A stretch of 64,000 bases of DNA, taken from Cytidiella melzeri. Lineage: Eukaryota > Basidiomycota > Agaricomycetes > Polyporales > Irpicaceae. Below are positions 54,301 through 64,000 of the stretch, piece after piece. Both the position numbers and the translations under genes were made by a program. The stretch is from NCBI GenBank assembly GCA_022592445.1, contig JABYQR010000057.1, positions 1 to 64,000 on the forward strand, written 5' to 3'. The notes beneath the pieces are model-generated. The model saw only the letters and a program-made list of their open reading frames with translations, was not told the origin of the DNA and did no database searches. The first letter of the stretch is position 1, and each line of letters starts with the position of its first letter.

Positions 54301-54570
54301 CTGTCTTCTTCAGCAGTATTCCCTCCCATCTGAGCCAAACAGATTGACTTGGACTCATCTGACAACACCATTAACCCCACTCTTTCTGCCCCCATCCATT
54401 TGCATGTCCAGCCCACCAATCCTGCTCCTTCTTATGAGCTACAGACAGGAACAGCTTCTGTCAATGCACATATTCCCTCAGACCAATCTCTGCAAGGTTG
54501 TAACATATTGTTTAGGCTGATACCTGCGGAAATGCCTTCTGCTGCAGGTCCGTAGCAATGCGAGCCTCTT
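51346..54570 (-). pseudogene. Tc1/mariner transposase, interrupted by two insertions
   Basis: On the minus strand three pieces of one Tc1-like transposase can be read. The N-terminal/first-Asp part is at about 54570-54256 (LSDES at 54348-54365, NLFGSDGREYC, WNVQKTVKHG). The middle is at 52416-52200 (GGGTIMVWGCMKGKGRLHWI, LTFQQ and, after a frameshift, LKHTSKLAK). The C-terminal part is at 51610-51370 (DSPDINIPKNLWDN, then NKEELWEALQEEW in a shifted frame). A 1.86 kb repeat separates pieces one and two, and about 560 bp of unknown sequence separates two and three. Several stops and frameshifts make it inactive. Confidence 0.8.
52400..54253. repeat. Non-coding T/C-rich repeat, 1.86 kb copy inside the Tc1 gene
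   Basis: Lies exactly between the KTVKHG and GGGTIMVWG parts of the Tc1 transposase, so it is an insertion. No domain was found in any frame. The right end (G-rich tract then TGTTAGTGTCTCACCG) is shared with 35480-36233. The G-tract followed by TGTTAG resembles a purine tract plus LTR start, but only 16 bases of it are shared. Contains a loose duplicated phrase (CGAGCATCGAGCGAGTGAG-like) near 53540-53640. Confidence 0.6.
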
Positions 54571-56270
54571 GCTGTGCCAGGAGTACTTGCGGGAGTAGGG
54601 CCAGCAAGTGGCAAGATACAATCCCTGAAGTCCAAAATGTGATTTTAACACCTTAAATGAAAGGATGGGTTTAGTTTATAGTAGAGCATGTATATTGCAA
54701 CTGAACATTTGCATCCTTAATCAACTGTCATTGACAGAACACAGTTTATTTCTGTAGTATGACCATCATATTCAGTCCATCTATCAGTGTGTATCCCATT
54801 GTGAAACCATATATGAGCATTGTTATCAATAATATGGCAAGTGAAATGGCTGTCACCATGTAGTTAATCCCATGCAAGTTAGATTCATATCTACTAGCCT
54901 GCATAGTATGTTTAAATTTGAATGAAATGTCATTACCTCTATGATAGCAGGTGCACTCTCTCTTGGATGTGATGTGCCTTAAAGCACTCATCCAGTTGGG
55001 AAAAGTTTGCCCGTTACATGAGCCCTCACACTTGATTTACTCTTCCAGCCATTCTTTGTGCAGTGCCATAGAGTAGATCTAGCATATGGTTTAAATTCAT
55101 GTTAAAATCTATTGAAGTATAATACTACTAATTTTGAACTTGTCACTGGTAAAAGCATATACTTGCAAAGTTCTCCTACATTGTTACCAGTTGCATCTAT
55201 GAAATATATATCTGGTAGATCCTGATACAGGCAATCTTGATGGTAACACCATCTTCAATGTTACTATCTCAATATTCAGATCTTTCAAGATATCACAAAG
55301 CATTGTCAAGTGATTATTGCCTGTCAGAGTTGATTTTGTTCATTTGTCACTATCCTGAATCTTGATGTTGATCAGTGTAGTAAACAAGCTATCATGTGCA
55401 AAACTATATGATCAACTGGTCCAGTTGAATTTCTTGAGACCCAGTAAGTTGGATAGTACTGGGTCCAAATTGATGTTTTGCGCCTTATGGGTTGTTCAGT
55501 GTTTGACTTTTTCTAAGCCCTTTCTACCCTTGTTGATTGATTTTATACCTTGCACCTCACTAAGATGTTTGTTTCAGTTTTGACTTGAGCAGGTACAAAG
55601 TAGTCTACTGTAGCATTATATGTTCACTTGGTTAATTTTCCAATGTATGATTGACTGTCTTATTTGTATTTGACCTCCCTTGATTCTGTTCAATGTTTGC
55701 CAGACTGCCTCTTCAAGCAGATCCTCAATGCTGTAAACATATTTACCATCCCACTTTAATGGTTGTGGCACAGACAGAGTTAGGTATGTAATCCAGCCTC
55801 TGGAATGTCATCATGATGATATGCAATGATTCCCACAAACAACTTTGGGTGTTTTTTCATGAATCTCAATTCAGTGATTTTGTCAAGTAGTGCTAAAGCA
55901 GAAGATTCCTGTTTTCAATTGCATGACAGTCCTCCTACCATATGCTTATTTGAGAGGTCTCATGTAACTCATGTTATGTGATAAGTTCACCCATGAGACA
56001 AGCAAGCATCAATGGACTTTTGGCAACATAGAGCAAGATGACAGGACTGTGTTCTGTGTCAACAAATGCAAGAAAGTTGGCAATCAGCAGCTTGTCTAGC
56101 AGACTGAAGACTGGTGGCGTGGGATGGATGTTGAAGGTTGCAATGTTCTTGCACCTACGTACAAATGTTTAGTACAGTCAACTATCTCATAATGCATGGT
56201 ATCATAGTGCATAATATGTCATAATGCATAGCAAGGGGCAGGGACAAAGTTGATCTGCGGAAGGTTATCC
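54571..56270. other. AT-rich, no gene recognised
   Basis: Visibly richer in A and T than its surroundings, with many stops in all frames. Short repeats of CATAATGCAT occur at 56190-56300, possibly the border of the pogo-like element to the right. Confidence 0.4.
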
Positions 56271-56550
56271 ATGGAGTGTCACTTTGCATAATGCATAGGC
56301 ATTTAGAGCAGTTATGCATTAGTAAGTTGTATGAAAATGGACATTTGTATATCTTAGGTGGCTATTACGAGCGTGATTCCGAGCTAGAATTGCTCAAACA
56401 AATGCAAACTGTTGATGCAATGTTGATGAGAGATGGACATAGAGCACTTTTGCTAGTCAACAACAATGAGCGACGGACACAGCGCAGGAATGACGCAGAA
56501 AACCTCGGAGCCCAGCCAATTCCGAGGTTTATGCAAAGCAAAAGCAAGCT

Positions 56551-58443
56551 GTGTGGACCGCGCAGAATGCTCCACAGACATCTGCAACAAAAATCAGCAA
56601 GCTGCAGCAAAACAATCTGACACTGCATGACTGGCTCACTGTTGTAGCCTATCTCGACAAGAACCAGCCCATCACTCAAGCCGCCGTTGTCGTGTACTTC
56701 AAGACGCGCCATGAGGGTACATTGGTCTTTGATCAAAGCTTGTTGTCCCGCCATTTATTGTCAAAAGGATGGGCGGAGGATCTCCAGCCGTTGCAGTCTT
56801 TTCCAACTGCTTTGTCAGCAAAACGTATCTGAGTGGTCACTCAACCAGATGTTGAGGAGAGCAAAAACAAGCAGGTCAACAGACCTATGTTAATGATGAA
56901 GCAAGGCATATGTGACGCTATGTTCCATGTTCCAGAGAAGGAGAGATTGCTGAGTGAAAGCTGAATATGGAGTTTCACCTGAGTATAAGTGTATCTACTG
57001 TATACACTCCAAGCTGAGAGCAAGACCTTACCATATTTGCAGCTATGGATTGAAACAGTTTTGTAAACACAGAAAGGCGGCATTGGTTGACCTGGCAGCA
57101 GTGGCAGTGGAGCGAATCAGAGTTCAGGGTGTGGTTGCCAAGTTCAAAAAGAAGGTCATTTTTAACTTTGATGAGACCCCGCTGTTTGCATTGTGAGTTT
57201 ATTGCCACAGCTGCTTCGACACAGGAATGCTTACAAGTGTTAATCCCTAGCATGCCTCCAGATCAAGGGCTGGCAACATTTTAAATGTCAGGAGAGAAAG
57301 CAAACAAATTCCGTATCACGCTAGGCTTTGCATGCAACACTGATGGCTCTGAAAAGCTTCCAGTATTGTTTATTGGGAAGTTGAAGTAGCCAAGGTGTTT
57401 TGGGAAGACTTCTCCTGAGTGGCACAGGCTCTATTATCACTGAAACAAGACAGCATGTATGACAATGGTTGTCTTCAAAGAGTGAGTAATTTGTGTTGAT
57501 TACCAAATGTCGGACTTACCGTTATGTTCTAGGTGGATAAAGATGTACAATAGCAAGCTCCGTGCAGAGAAACGCCATGTCTGTCTCTTGATAGACAATT
57601 CCTCTGGCCACGCAGTTCCATATTAGCCGACAGATATTGAGGTTGTCTTCTTCGCACCAAACATGACTCCCTTTGTCCAGCCCCTTGACGCAAGGATCAT
57701 TCGGTGTTTCAAGGCACATTACCGTCAGGCCTTTTGTCAGTGCGCTTTGGAAAAGGATGAGGCAGGGGAGGATGACATCTACAAGATTGAGCTGCTTGAG
57801 GCCATGCTGATGACCAATGAAGCCTGGAAGGCGGTTACGGCTGAGACAGTGATGAATTGCTGGCAACATACCGGGATCCTTCTGTCAAATATTCCACATC
57901 TGCTGGTTGCACTGTCCCCACCCACAGCTAATTATGCCTCTGTATCCTCTTTGCCTCGCAGCAACAGCAAAGCATGGGACATTGTGCAATCCTTTGCAGA
58001 TGGAAAAGGTGGGACTTTGCCTCACATCATCAATCAACTCTCACAGCTCTTCTTGGCAGTCAGTATTGCTATGAGGACTGGAAGCCTGCATTCGATGGAG
58101 TCTTTGCTGCAGAAAATGAAACTGCTGCTGCAGCTGCCGCAGTAGATTCTCTCTGTGTGCAGAGTGTCTCTACAACACTGCGTCAGCATGTATGGTTAGA
58201 GACAACCACCATGGCTGGCATCCCACCAGCTTTGATGGCCACTCTCAAGCAGCCAATTCTTCCTCAGCTTCAAGATTTGAAAGCAGACCTGTCTGAAGCA
58301 GTTGAGGAGCTCTGTAGTTGAAGGCATATCCATGGTACCGCTCTTACACTTGAAGAAATGCTAAACCCAATCAAGGAGTTGAACCTTGGCAAAGAAGAAT
58401 TCTCCTTCCCTGGTAGAGATGCAGATATCTTTGCAGAGGTACA
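56551..58443 (+). pseudogene. Pogo/Fot1-type (CENP-B-like) transposase, decayed
   Basis: The N-terminus has a CENP-B type DNA-binding region (KISKLQQNNLTLHDWLTVVA, LLSRHLLSKGWAEDL). After frameshifts, YGLKQF and VIFNFDETPLFAL (first catalytic Asp), NTDGSEKLPVLFIGK, VCLLIDNSSGHAV (second Asp), FFAPNMTPFVQPLDARIIRC and IELLEAMLMTNEAWKAVTAE follow, the DDE block order of pogo/Fot1/Tigger elements. Stops occur at about 57284, 57390, 57440 and 57625, some possibly within an intron (57482-57531). The end near 58440 is by homology only. No TIRs were identified. Confidence 0.75.
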
Positions 58444-58498
58444 TTTCATGGATGGCCTGACTAGCCCTTAATTTTTGCAATTTACCTCTTGTTTTTAT

Positions 58499-59203
58499 CT
58501 GTAAAACTCCGGGCTGCAGCTCAGGTGCAACCTTTCCTACATAAACTCCTTTGCACGTCTATTAAGCGCCCGTATCACGTGGCTTAGATGCTCCACACGG
58601 TCACATTACTTGCTACTACGTCACACTGGCATGTGACTTAGCTTAAGTAAGACCACATGGCTACAGAACACATGGCTCAGCCCATAGCTAGGGTTTGACG
58701 TCATAGATACCATCCACATGGGCTCCTTATTGTTCTTTCCCTATTGTTCTCTTTATGGAAGGATGTTCTCACAGGTGTGGGAATGGAATACAATAGTTGG
58801 TCTTCTTTTAGATAGATTCTCTCACGAGTAGAGTTCTTGGCAAGGACTAGACAATAGCTATTGTTCTCCTTTAGGTAGTTCTTTTGTTCTTCGTTCACAC
58901 GGCTTCTTGCAAAACCTGCCCTTAACATTGTCTGTGCGCAGGTCCCTGAAGTCTATATAAGCAGCTACATGTACGCTCCTAGCCCTCATCTCGACCTCTT
59001 GGTCTTTACTGGGCTAGGTAAGCAACACCCCTCTTGTACTACATAGCGAGTAGTATCAATACTAACTTGGTCTTTACTGGGCTAGATAACTTGAACAAAG
59101 TCTGATAGCTGGTAAGAGCATTGTGCTTCACGCCTGCCACCACCTCCTCGTCGATATCCACTTCGTGTCCCTGTTTGTCATGTCGAGCCCCGTCTCCGTG
59201 TCA
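58499..59203 (+). repeat. Putative 5' LTR of the right-hand gypsy element
   Basis: From TGTAAAACTCC to CCGTGTCA, followed by TTAGGTCGAGAT, which matches the bases after the LTR of the deleted gypsy element. A TATA box (CTATATAAGC) lies at 58953-58960, and a ~25 bp phrase (TTGGTCTTTACTGGGCTAG) is repeated at about 59000 and 59070. The left end is a guess because the 3' LTR is outside the window. Confidence 0.45.
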
Positions 59204-59343
59204 TTAGGTCGAGATCGTTGTGTAAACCCTGGGTCCCCACTCCCACCGTTTTTTTATTCCTGTTTGACAAGTACGTCTCCGGTCTCTTCATACCGTTGAG
59301 CTACGCTTACGTCGTCCGTTTTCACCCCCTACGTGTTGTTTAG

Positions 59344-60071
59344 TGCCTAAAGACACGCGTCCCCGTTTCACAAAGAACCTCTCCACAACTGAGCCTCAGC
59401 TCAAGAGGTGTCTTCCTCCATCCTTCCTCGACGCTCTCGCTGACAAGCGTAAGAGTGGTCAACCTCATCGCTGGTCTGACAAAGACCTAGTCAACGTTGC
59501 CAAGTACGTATCCAAAAAGCCGCCTGTCAAAGGCATCACCATCACTGTCCCCTCTTACGAGGAAAATCAACAACTTCGCGCTTCTGCCCGAGCCTACAGA
59601 GAACACGTAGCAGAAGAACGTGCTCGCACACTAGCCGAGCAACAAACCCACAAGCCAACTCTTGCTGAGAGGCTTGCCAAACTTCCCCCGCCCACTCCTG
59701 CTCCCACTGCACCCAAACCGGTGCTGATTGACTTCAAAAAGTTATCACCGGTTAACCTCATCGGCATCTTTAGGCCGAAGCTTACCGCAGTCCGCACCCG
59801 CCTACAAGCTCTCACAGAGCTTCAGGAACTCCTCAACTGTGCAGACCCCAATCACCGTCGTGCATTACTCCATCTCGTCAACAAAGTTAATCGCTTCCTC
59901 AACCGACTTGACGAGGTTGCACCTGTCACAGCAGATTGCGAGTGGCAACTCCTGGACTGGGGTTGCAAAGCAATAGGGAAGGTTTCGTTTAAACAGCTTC
60001 GTAAGAACTACAGCAAAGTTCTTGCCCAGCTCAACGTAGTTAACAACAATAGCTACTTTGAGTGGATTTAG
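59344..60071 (+). CDS. Ty3/gypsy gag, N-terminal part
   Basis: 242 codons: PKDTRPRFTKNLSTTEPQLK, a basic-acidic helical region, KPVLIDFKKLSPVNLIGIF and PKLTAVRTRLQ, then a capsid-like helical part ending NSYFEWI. The genomic frame has GTG before CCT; the preceding TTTAG is a good splice acceptor, and an intron 59271-59343 (donor GTACGT) would create ATG at the junction. An ATG at 59180 in the LTR end is also in frame through the same splice. The frame stops at 60071, whereas the rest of gag is in another frame, so a frameshift is present. Confidence 0.75.
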
Positions 60072-60084
60072 ATAGATCCATAGT

Positions 60085-60927
60085 TTGCCCACCACGTCGT
60101 CCAGTCTTCCTTGCGAAAATTGCATATACTTCTTCGATTCGAGCGCGGTCACAGACGACCACTTCTACGAAGGCATATTCTACGAGTGTGACGAACAACC
60201 GTGTCCAAATTGGTACACTCAGGCAGACCCAACAGAAGCGGTCAACAGCAAATACTTTGAGCACCACCAGACTCCGACCAAAGAAAATCGTCGTCTCATC
60301 ACCAAAGAAGACATGGACCCCAACCAGCCCGCTACCCCTGCTGCTCCAGCTGCCCCAGTTGCCAACCTGAGCCAGCAAGATGTCCTAAATATGTTGGGCG
60401 TCCTGACACAAAGGATGGTTGACCTCACCAATCAGGTGGCTGCCTTGGCAGCTGTTCAGGCACCAGCCGTCGCCGCGGCCACGCACACGTCCCGAGAACG
60501 GAGTATTGTCGAGAAGCCCGTCTCTTTCAAGGAAAAAACGTTGTCGGAAGCAAGACTTTTCCGTGCATGCTTTCATCGTCTGGGCAAACAGGAGATCTTC
60601 CAGAAATGGAAGAAGGAGATGAGCAAGCGCTGCTCGGTTTGTGGATCGGAGAGTCACAAGAAGAGGGACTCGAAGCACCCAGACGACCCGGTCTGCAACC
60701 ACTGCGGTGGTACTGGTCACTGGGGGGCTGTTTGCCTGAAACGACTTCAAGGCGTCCCTAAGGGACAAAAAGTTGCTGCTACCTTGTCGACCTCGTCGAC
60801 CACTACCCCGGCGAAGCAAGATGCATCCAATGACAAGAATGCTAAGATTGCGGCGCTCAAGGACATGTTGGACATCCAAAAGAAGCAGATGGATGAAATG
60901 GCTGCTAAGATCAACGCGGTTTTTTGA
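60085..60927 (+). CDS. Ty3/gypsy gag, C-terminal part with zinc knuckle
   Basis: 280 codons in a different frame from the preceding one; the likely original start of this part is the in-frame ATG at 60313. A Pro/Ala-rich stretch, the helix LSQQDVLNMLGVLTQRMVDL, a CSVCGSESHKKRD cluster and the knuckle CNHCGGTGHWGAVC follow. The tail is a Lys-rich coiled-coil (IAALKDMLDIQKKQMDEM). It ends in TGA at 60925-60927, overlapping the ATG of the protease frame at 60924 (ATGA). Confidence 0.7.
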   Translation: MPTTSSSLPCENCIYFFDSSAVTDDHFYEGIFYECDEQPCPNWYTQADPTEAVNSKYFEHHQTPTKENRRLITKEDMDPNQPATPAAPAAPVANLSQQDVLNMLGVLTQRMVDLTNQVAALAAVQAPAVAAATHTSRERSIVEKPVSFKEKTLSEARLFRACFHRLGKQEIFQKWKKEMSKRCSVCGSESHKKRDSKHPDDPVCNHCGGTGHWGAVCLKRLQGVPKGQKVAATLSTSSTTTPAKQDASNDKNAKIAALKDMLDIQKKQMDEMAAKINAVF

Positions 60928-63344
60928 AAAGGACTCGTGACATAGCCGCAGCTGCAAGTCCCCCCGATACCCCGTCCTTGTTTTCCTCGTCTTCTACCTC
61001 GTCATCTCCGTGTACCATAGCAACTCCGTGCCCGTCGTCTACTGTCTCTGCATGTACTATATTGTCTCTAGACCGGTTATTGTCTCATTTCCGAATACAT
61101 GTACTAGTAAAAGGTCTGAATAGAAGCATTCGCGTTCCTGCCATGATCGATTCAGGAGCTACAGCTTTATTCATCAGTCATCAGTTCGTCAAAAAGCATA
61201 CGATTATCCAGCACCCGCTCGAAAGGGTTATCTCATTGCATAATATCGACGGAATAAGAATAAAGCTGGTGGATTAACGCACTTCGTTCGCCTTACACTT
61301 ACTGTTGGAGACCACACAGAAAAGGCAGAGTTTCTGGTCACGGACTTGGGTCCAGAAGACATCATACTTGGGCTACCCTGGCTCAAACACGTAAACCCTA
61401 CCGTCAACTGGGAAAAAGGAGAAATGACAATTCCGGGCGGCTCGGAAGAATCTCCTGACGAACCTTTCCAGAAGATTGACGGTAATCGCAAAGAACGTAG
61501 ACAGTGGGTCAAAGCCGGTATTATTCAAGACACCACTGACGAAGTCTGGTGTATGGCCGGCTTCACCTACTCTACTAAGCTTGCTGCCGAAGCAAACAAA
61601 GCTAAAGCTCAGCGCTCCTTCAAAGACATCGTTCCATCAGAGTACCACAGACACGCTAAAGTCTTCTCTGAGGAAGAGTCTAATCGGCTACCCCAGCATC
61701 AGCCCTGTTACCATTCAATTGATCTCAAACCAGACGCTCCTGAGACCATCAAATCGGAAGTTTACCCTATGCCCCTGAACGAACAAGCCGAACTTGACAA
61801 GTTCATTCAGGAGAACCTAGCAAAAGGTTACATCACGCCTTCTAAGTCTCCAATGGCTTCTCCAGTAAAAAGAAGGATAACAAACTCCGACTTATTCAGG
61901 ACTATTGTAAACTCAACGACATCACTGTGAAGAACCGCTACCCTCTACCGCTTGCCACCGACATCATCAACAAGCTCAAGGGTGCAAAGATCTTCACCAA
62001 ATTCGATGTTCGTTGGAGATATCACAATGTCCGCATCAAAGAAGGAGATGAGTACAAAGCGGCTTTTGTTACCAACCGAGGACTTTTCGAACCTAAAGTC
62101 ATGTTCTTCGGTCTCACGAACTCACCCGCTACCTTCCAAGCTCTGATGGACAACATCTTTGCTGACCTCGTGGCCGAGGGCAAGGTGGCTGTCTATCTAG
62201 ATGACATCTTAATCTGGAGTAACAACCTGACAGAGCACTGCAAGGTTGTTCACGAAGTCCTCAGCGACTTCAGCAACACAATCTGTATCTTCGTCCAGAA
62301 AAGTGCGAGTTTGAGAAATCTGAGATCGAGTATCTCGGGTTGATCATTCGCACTGGCGAAGTAGCTATGGACCCTGTCAAAGTCCAAGCAGTTTCTATGT
62401 GGCCCACACCCAAGAACCTCAAAGAAGTTAGAGGGTTCATCGGGTTTGCCAACTTCTACCGCCGCTTCATTCAGGACTTCTCAAAGCACGCACGGCCTTT
62501 ACATGACCTGACTAAGAAGGACGTACCGTTTGTCTGGGGTCCAGCACAACAGACTGCCTTCACGTTGCTAAAGAAGGCCTTTACCACTAAGCCTATCTTG
62601 GCAGTCTGGGACCCTGAACTCCCTACACGTCTAGAAGTCGATGCTTCGGGCTATGCGACTGGTGGAATCATCTCCCAGAAATCAAAGGAAGATGGATTCT
62701 ACCACCCTATCGCCTACCGGTCCGCATCTATGACTGAAGCCGAGTGTAACTACGAAATCTTTGATTGGGAGATGTTAGCCATCACCGAGGCTCTCAAAGA
62801 TTGGCGCCACTACCTTGAAGGGCTCAAGGAACCGTTTGAGATCTGGACAGATCACGCAAACCTGCAGTACTGGAAAACTGCGCAACACCTCACTCGACGT
62901 CAAGCACGTTGGTCACTACTTTTGGCTGACTTCGATTTTGTATTGGTACACAAGCCTGGCAGTACCAAGATACACCCTGATCCACTCTCTCGTCTTCACT
63001 CCCACGCTGTCACGGACGAAGAAGACAACAAGGATCAGGTGGTACTAAAATCGGAACACTTCCGGATCCTCGCTACCAGTGCACTTGCCACTGCTTCTCC
63101 ACTCAAATCAAAGATCCGAGAATGCACGGAGCAAGAAGCAGAAGTTGCACAAGCTCTCGCTACCCTTCGCAAGAAGGGTCCTCGCAAACTGGTCGGCGGT
63201 TTACTCGAATGGGAAGAGAGTGACGGGCTCCTCTATTACAAGGGGAACTCTACATCCCTAATAACAAAGAGCTCCATCACGAAATCGTCAAATCTTGCCA
63301 TGACACACCCACGGCTGGTCATCCGGGCAAACACGGCACCATAG
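60924..63344 (+). pseudogene. Ty3/gypsy protease-RT-RNase H, three frameshifts
   Basis: The frame opens at ATG 60924, overlapping the gag stop. The protease motif is AMIDSGATALFIS (about 61141). Frameshifts lie near 61260, 61870 and 62310. RT blocks are SEVYPMPLNEQAELDKFI, KFDVRWRYHNVRIKEGDEYK, FGLTNSPATFQALMDNIF and the catalytic VYLDDILIW (about 62191). RNase H has RLEVDASGYATGGIISQ, YEIFDWEMLAITEAL and WTDHANLQYW. In RT the usual FDLRxGY motif reads FDVRWRYHN. A further shift near 63255 separates it from integrase. Confidence 0.85.
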
Positions 63345-64000
63345 AGCTAGTCTCACGACACTATTGGTGGCCAAAGATGAATGCCTTTGTCGAGACTTAC
63401 GTACTAGGTTGTGATTGCTGCCAACACTACAAGTCAGCTCCACACCCTAAAGCAGTACTACAGCCTCAGGAAACTCCGGCCGGACCTTGGGAACACATCG
63501 GAGTGGATCTCATCACTCAGCTGCCACCCTCTAAGGGATTTGATTCGATTGCGGTCTACGTCGACCATTATTCCGATCAAATGCACATCATCCCTACGAC
63601 CACTAAGGTTAACGCTGAGGGGATTGCCGATCTACATTATAAAGAAGTATTCCGACTTCATGGCATTCCCAAGAAGGTGTTCTCTGACCGAGGACCCCAG
63701 TTTGCAGCGTGCTTCATGCGTGCGCTCTATCACCGCTTAGGCATAGAGACTGGTTTTACGACCGCCTATCATCCGCAAGGAAATGGCAAAGTTGAACGCA
63801 AAAACCAGGATATCGAACAATACCTGCGTCTATTCTGTCAGCAACAACAAGACGACTGGGTCGATCATCTGCCAGCGGCTGAGTTTGCACTCAACTCGCG
63901 AGTACATGCGGATAACTCCCAAACGCCGTTTGAAGTCATCTACGGATATTGCCCTGACTTCACTATACCAGTTGGCAAGCGAAGCAATATCCCATCACTC
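63255..64000 (+). CDS. Ty3/gypsy integrase, runs off the window
   Basis: Open to the last base. The zinc site is HHEIVKSCHDTPTAGHPG with CDCCQHYK (His-His-Cys-Cys). The core has GVDLITQLPPSKGFDSIAVY (first Asp), KKVFSDRGPQFAACFM (second Asp) and YHPQGNGKVERKNQDIEQYL (Glu). The C-terminal part, perhaps with a chromodomain as in the related deleted element, is outside the window. Confidence 0.85.

Noticed and set aside
59594..60378. Minus-strand frames inside the right-hand gypsy gag
   Set aside because: Shadows of the plus-strand gag; no independent motif.

Overview
This window is nuclear DNA from a mushroom-forming basidiomycete (Agaricomycetes is the best guess). The evidence is the gene architecture (many 41-76 nt GT-AG introns), the lineage-typical families (Plavaka/KDZ transposase, DUF6532-like protein, BTB and F-box proteins, small ricin-B lectin, MACPF proteins) and the variety of transposons. 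No organelle, bacterial or viral genome, CRISPR array, rRNA or tRNA gene was seen.

Layout. 1-2.4 kb: a Ty1/copia element on the minus strand (intact gag-protease reading frame running off the left edge) plus a probable solo LTR. 2.4-5.2 kb: mostly empty, with one intron-bearing ricin-B-like lectin gene. 5.3-7.9 kb: a fold-back MULE with two ~874 bp inverted arms and a perfect 9 bp target duplication. 8.7-31.2 kb: the host-gene island. It holds a BTB-type gene, a tandem family of MACPF (perforin-fold) genes (two intact 492-codon copies, one double-broken copy, two relics), an F-box gene, a small mitochondrial-type gene, an LYR-motif gene, a small secreted Gly/Ser-rich protein, a 303-residue protein with a threefold beta-prism-like repeat, and a sixth, inverted MACPF relic. 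31.8-64 kb: almost pure transposon. It contains a 1.5 kb gag-only LTR element with perfect TSD, a 5'-truncated copia pol, a Plavaka transposase fragment beside a DUF6532-like gene, a 2.6 kb internally deleted Ty3/gypsy element with apparently identical LTRs inserted in that gene, several solo LTRs, a nearly complete 5.9 kb copia element, a Tc1/mariner transposase split by another repeat, a decayed pogo/Fot1 transposase and a Ty3/gypsy element that runs off the right edge.

How it fits together. The lectin, the MACPF array and the beta-prism protein look like a cluster of cytosolic defence or pore-forming type proteins. All lack an obvious signal peptide and most have a TATA box about 30-100 nt before the start. 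The MACPF family is in active birth-and-death: copies share duplicated promoter blocks, one relic is a mosaic of two others, and pseudogenes outnumber intact copies. The TE half gives a readable insertion history through nested insertions and target duplications.

All functional statements are from reading the sequence and from family knowledge; no database search was run.
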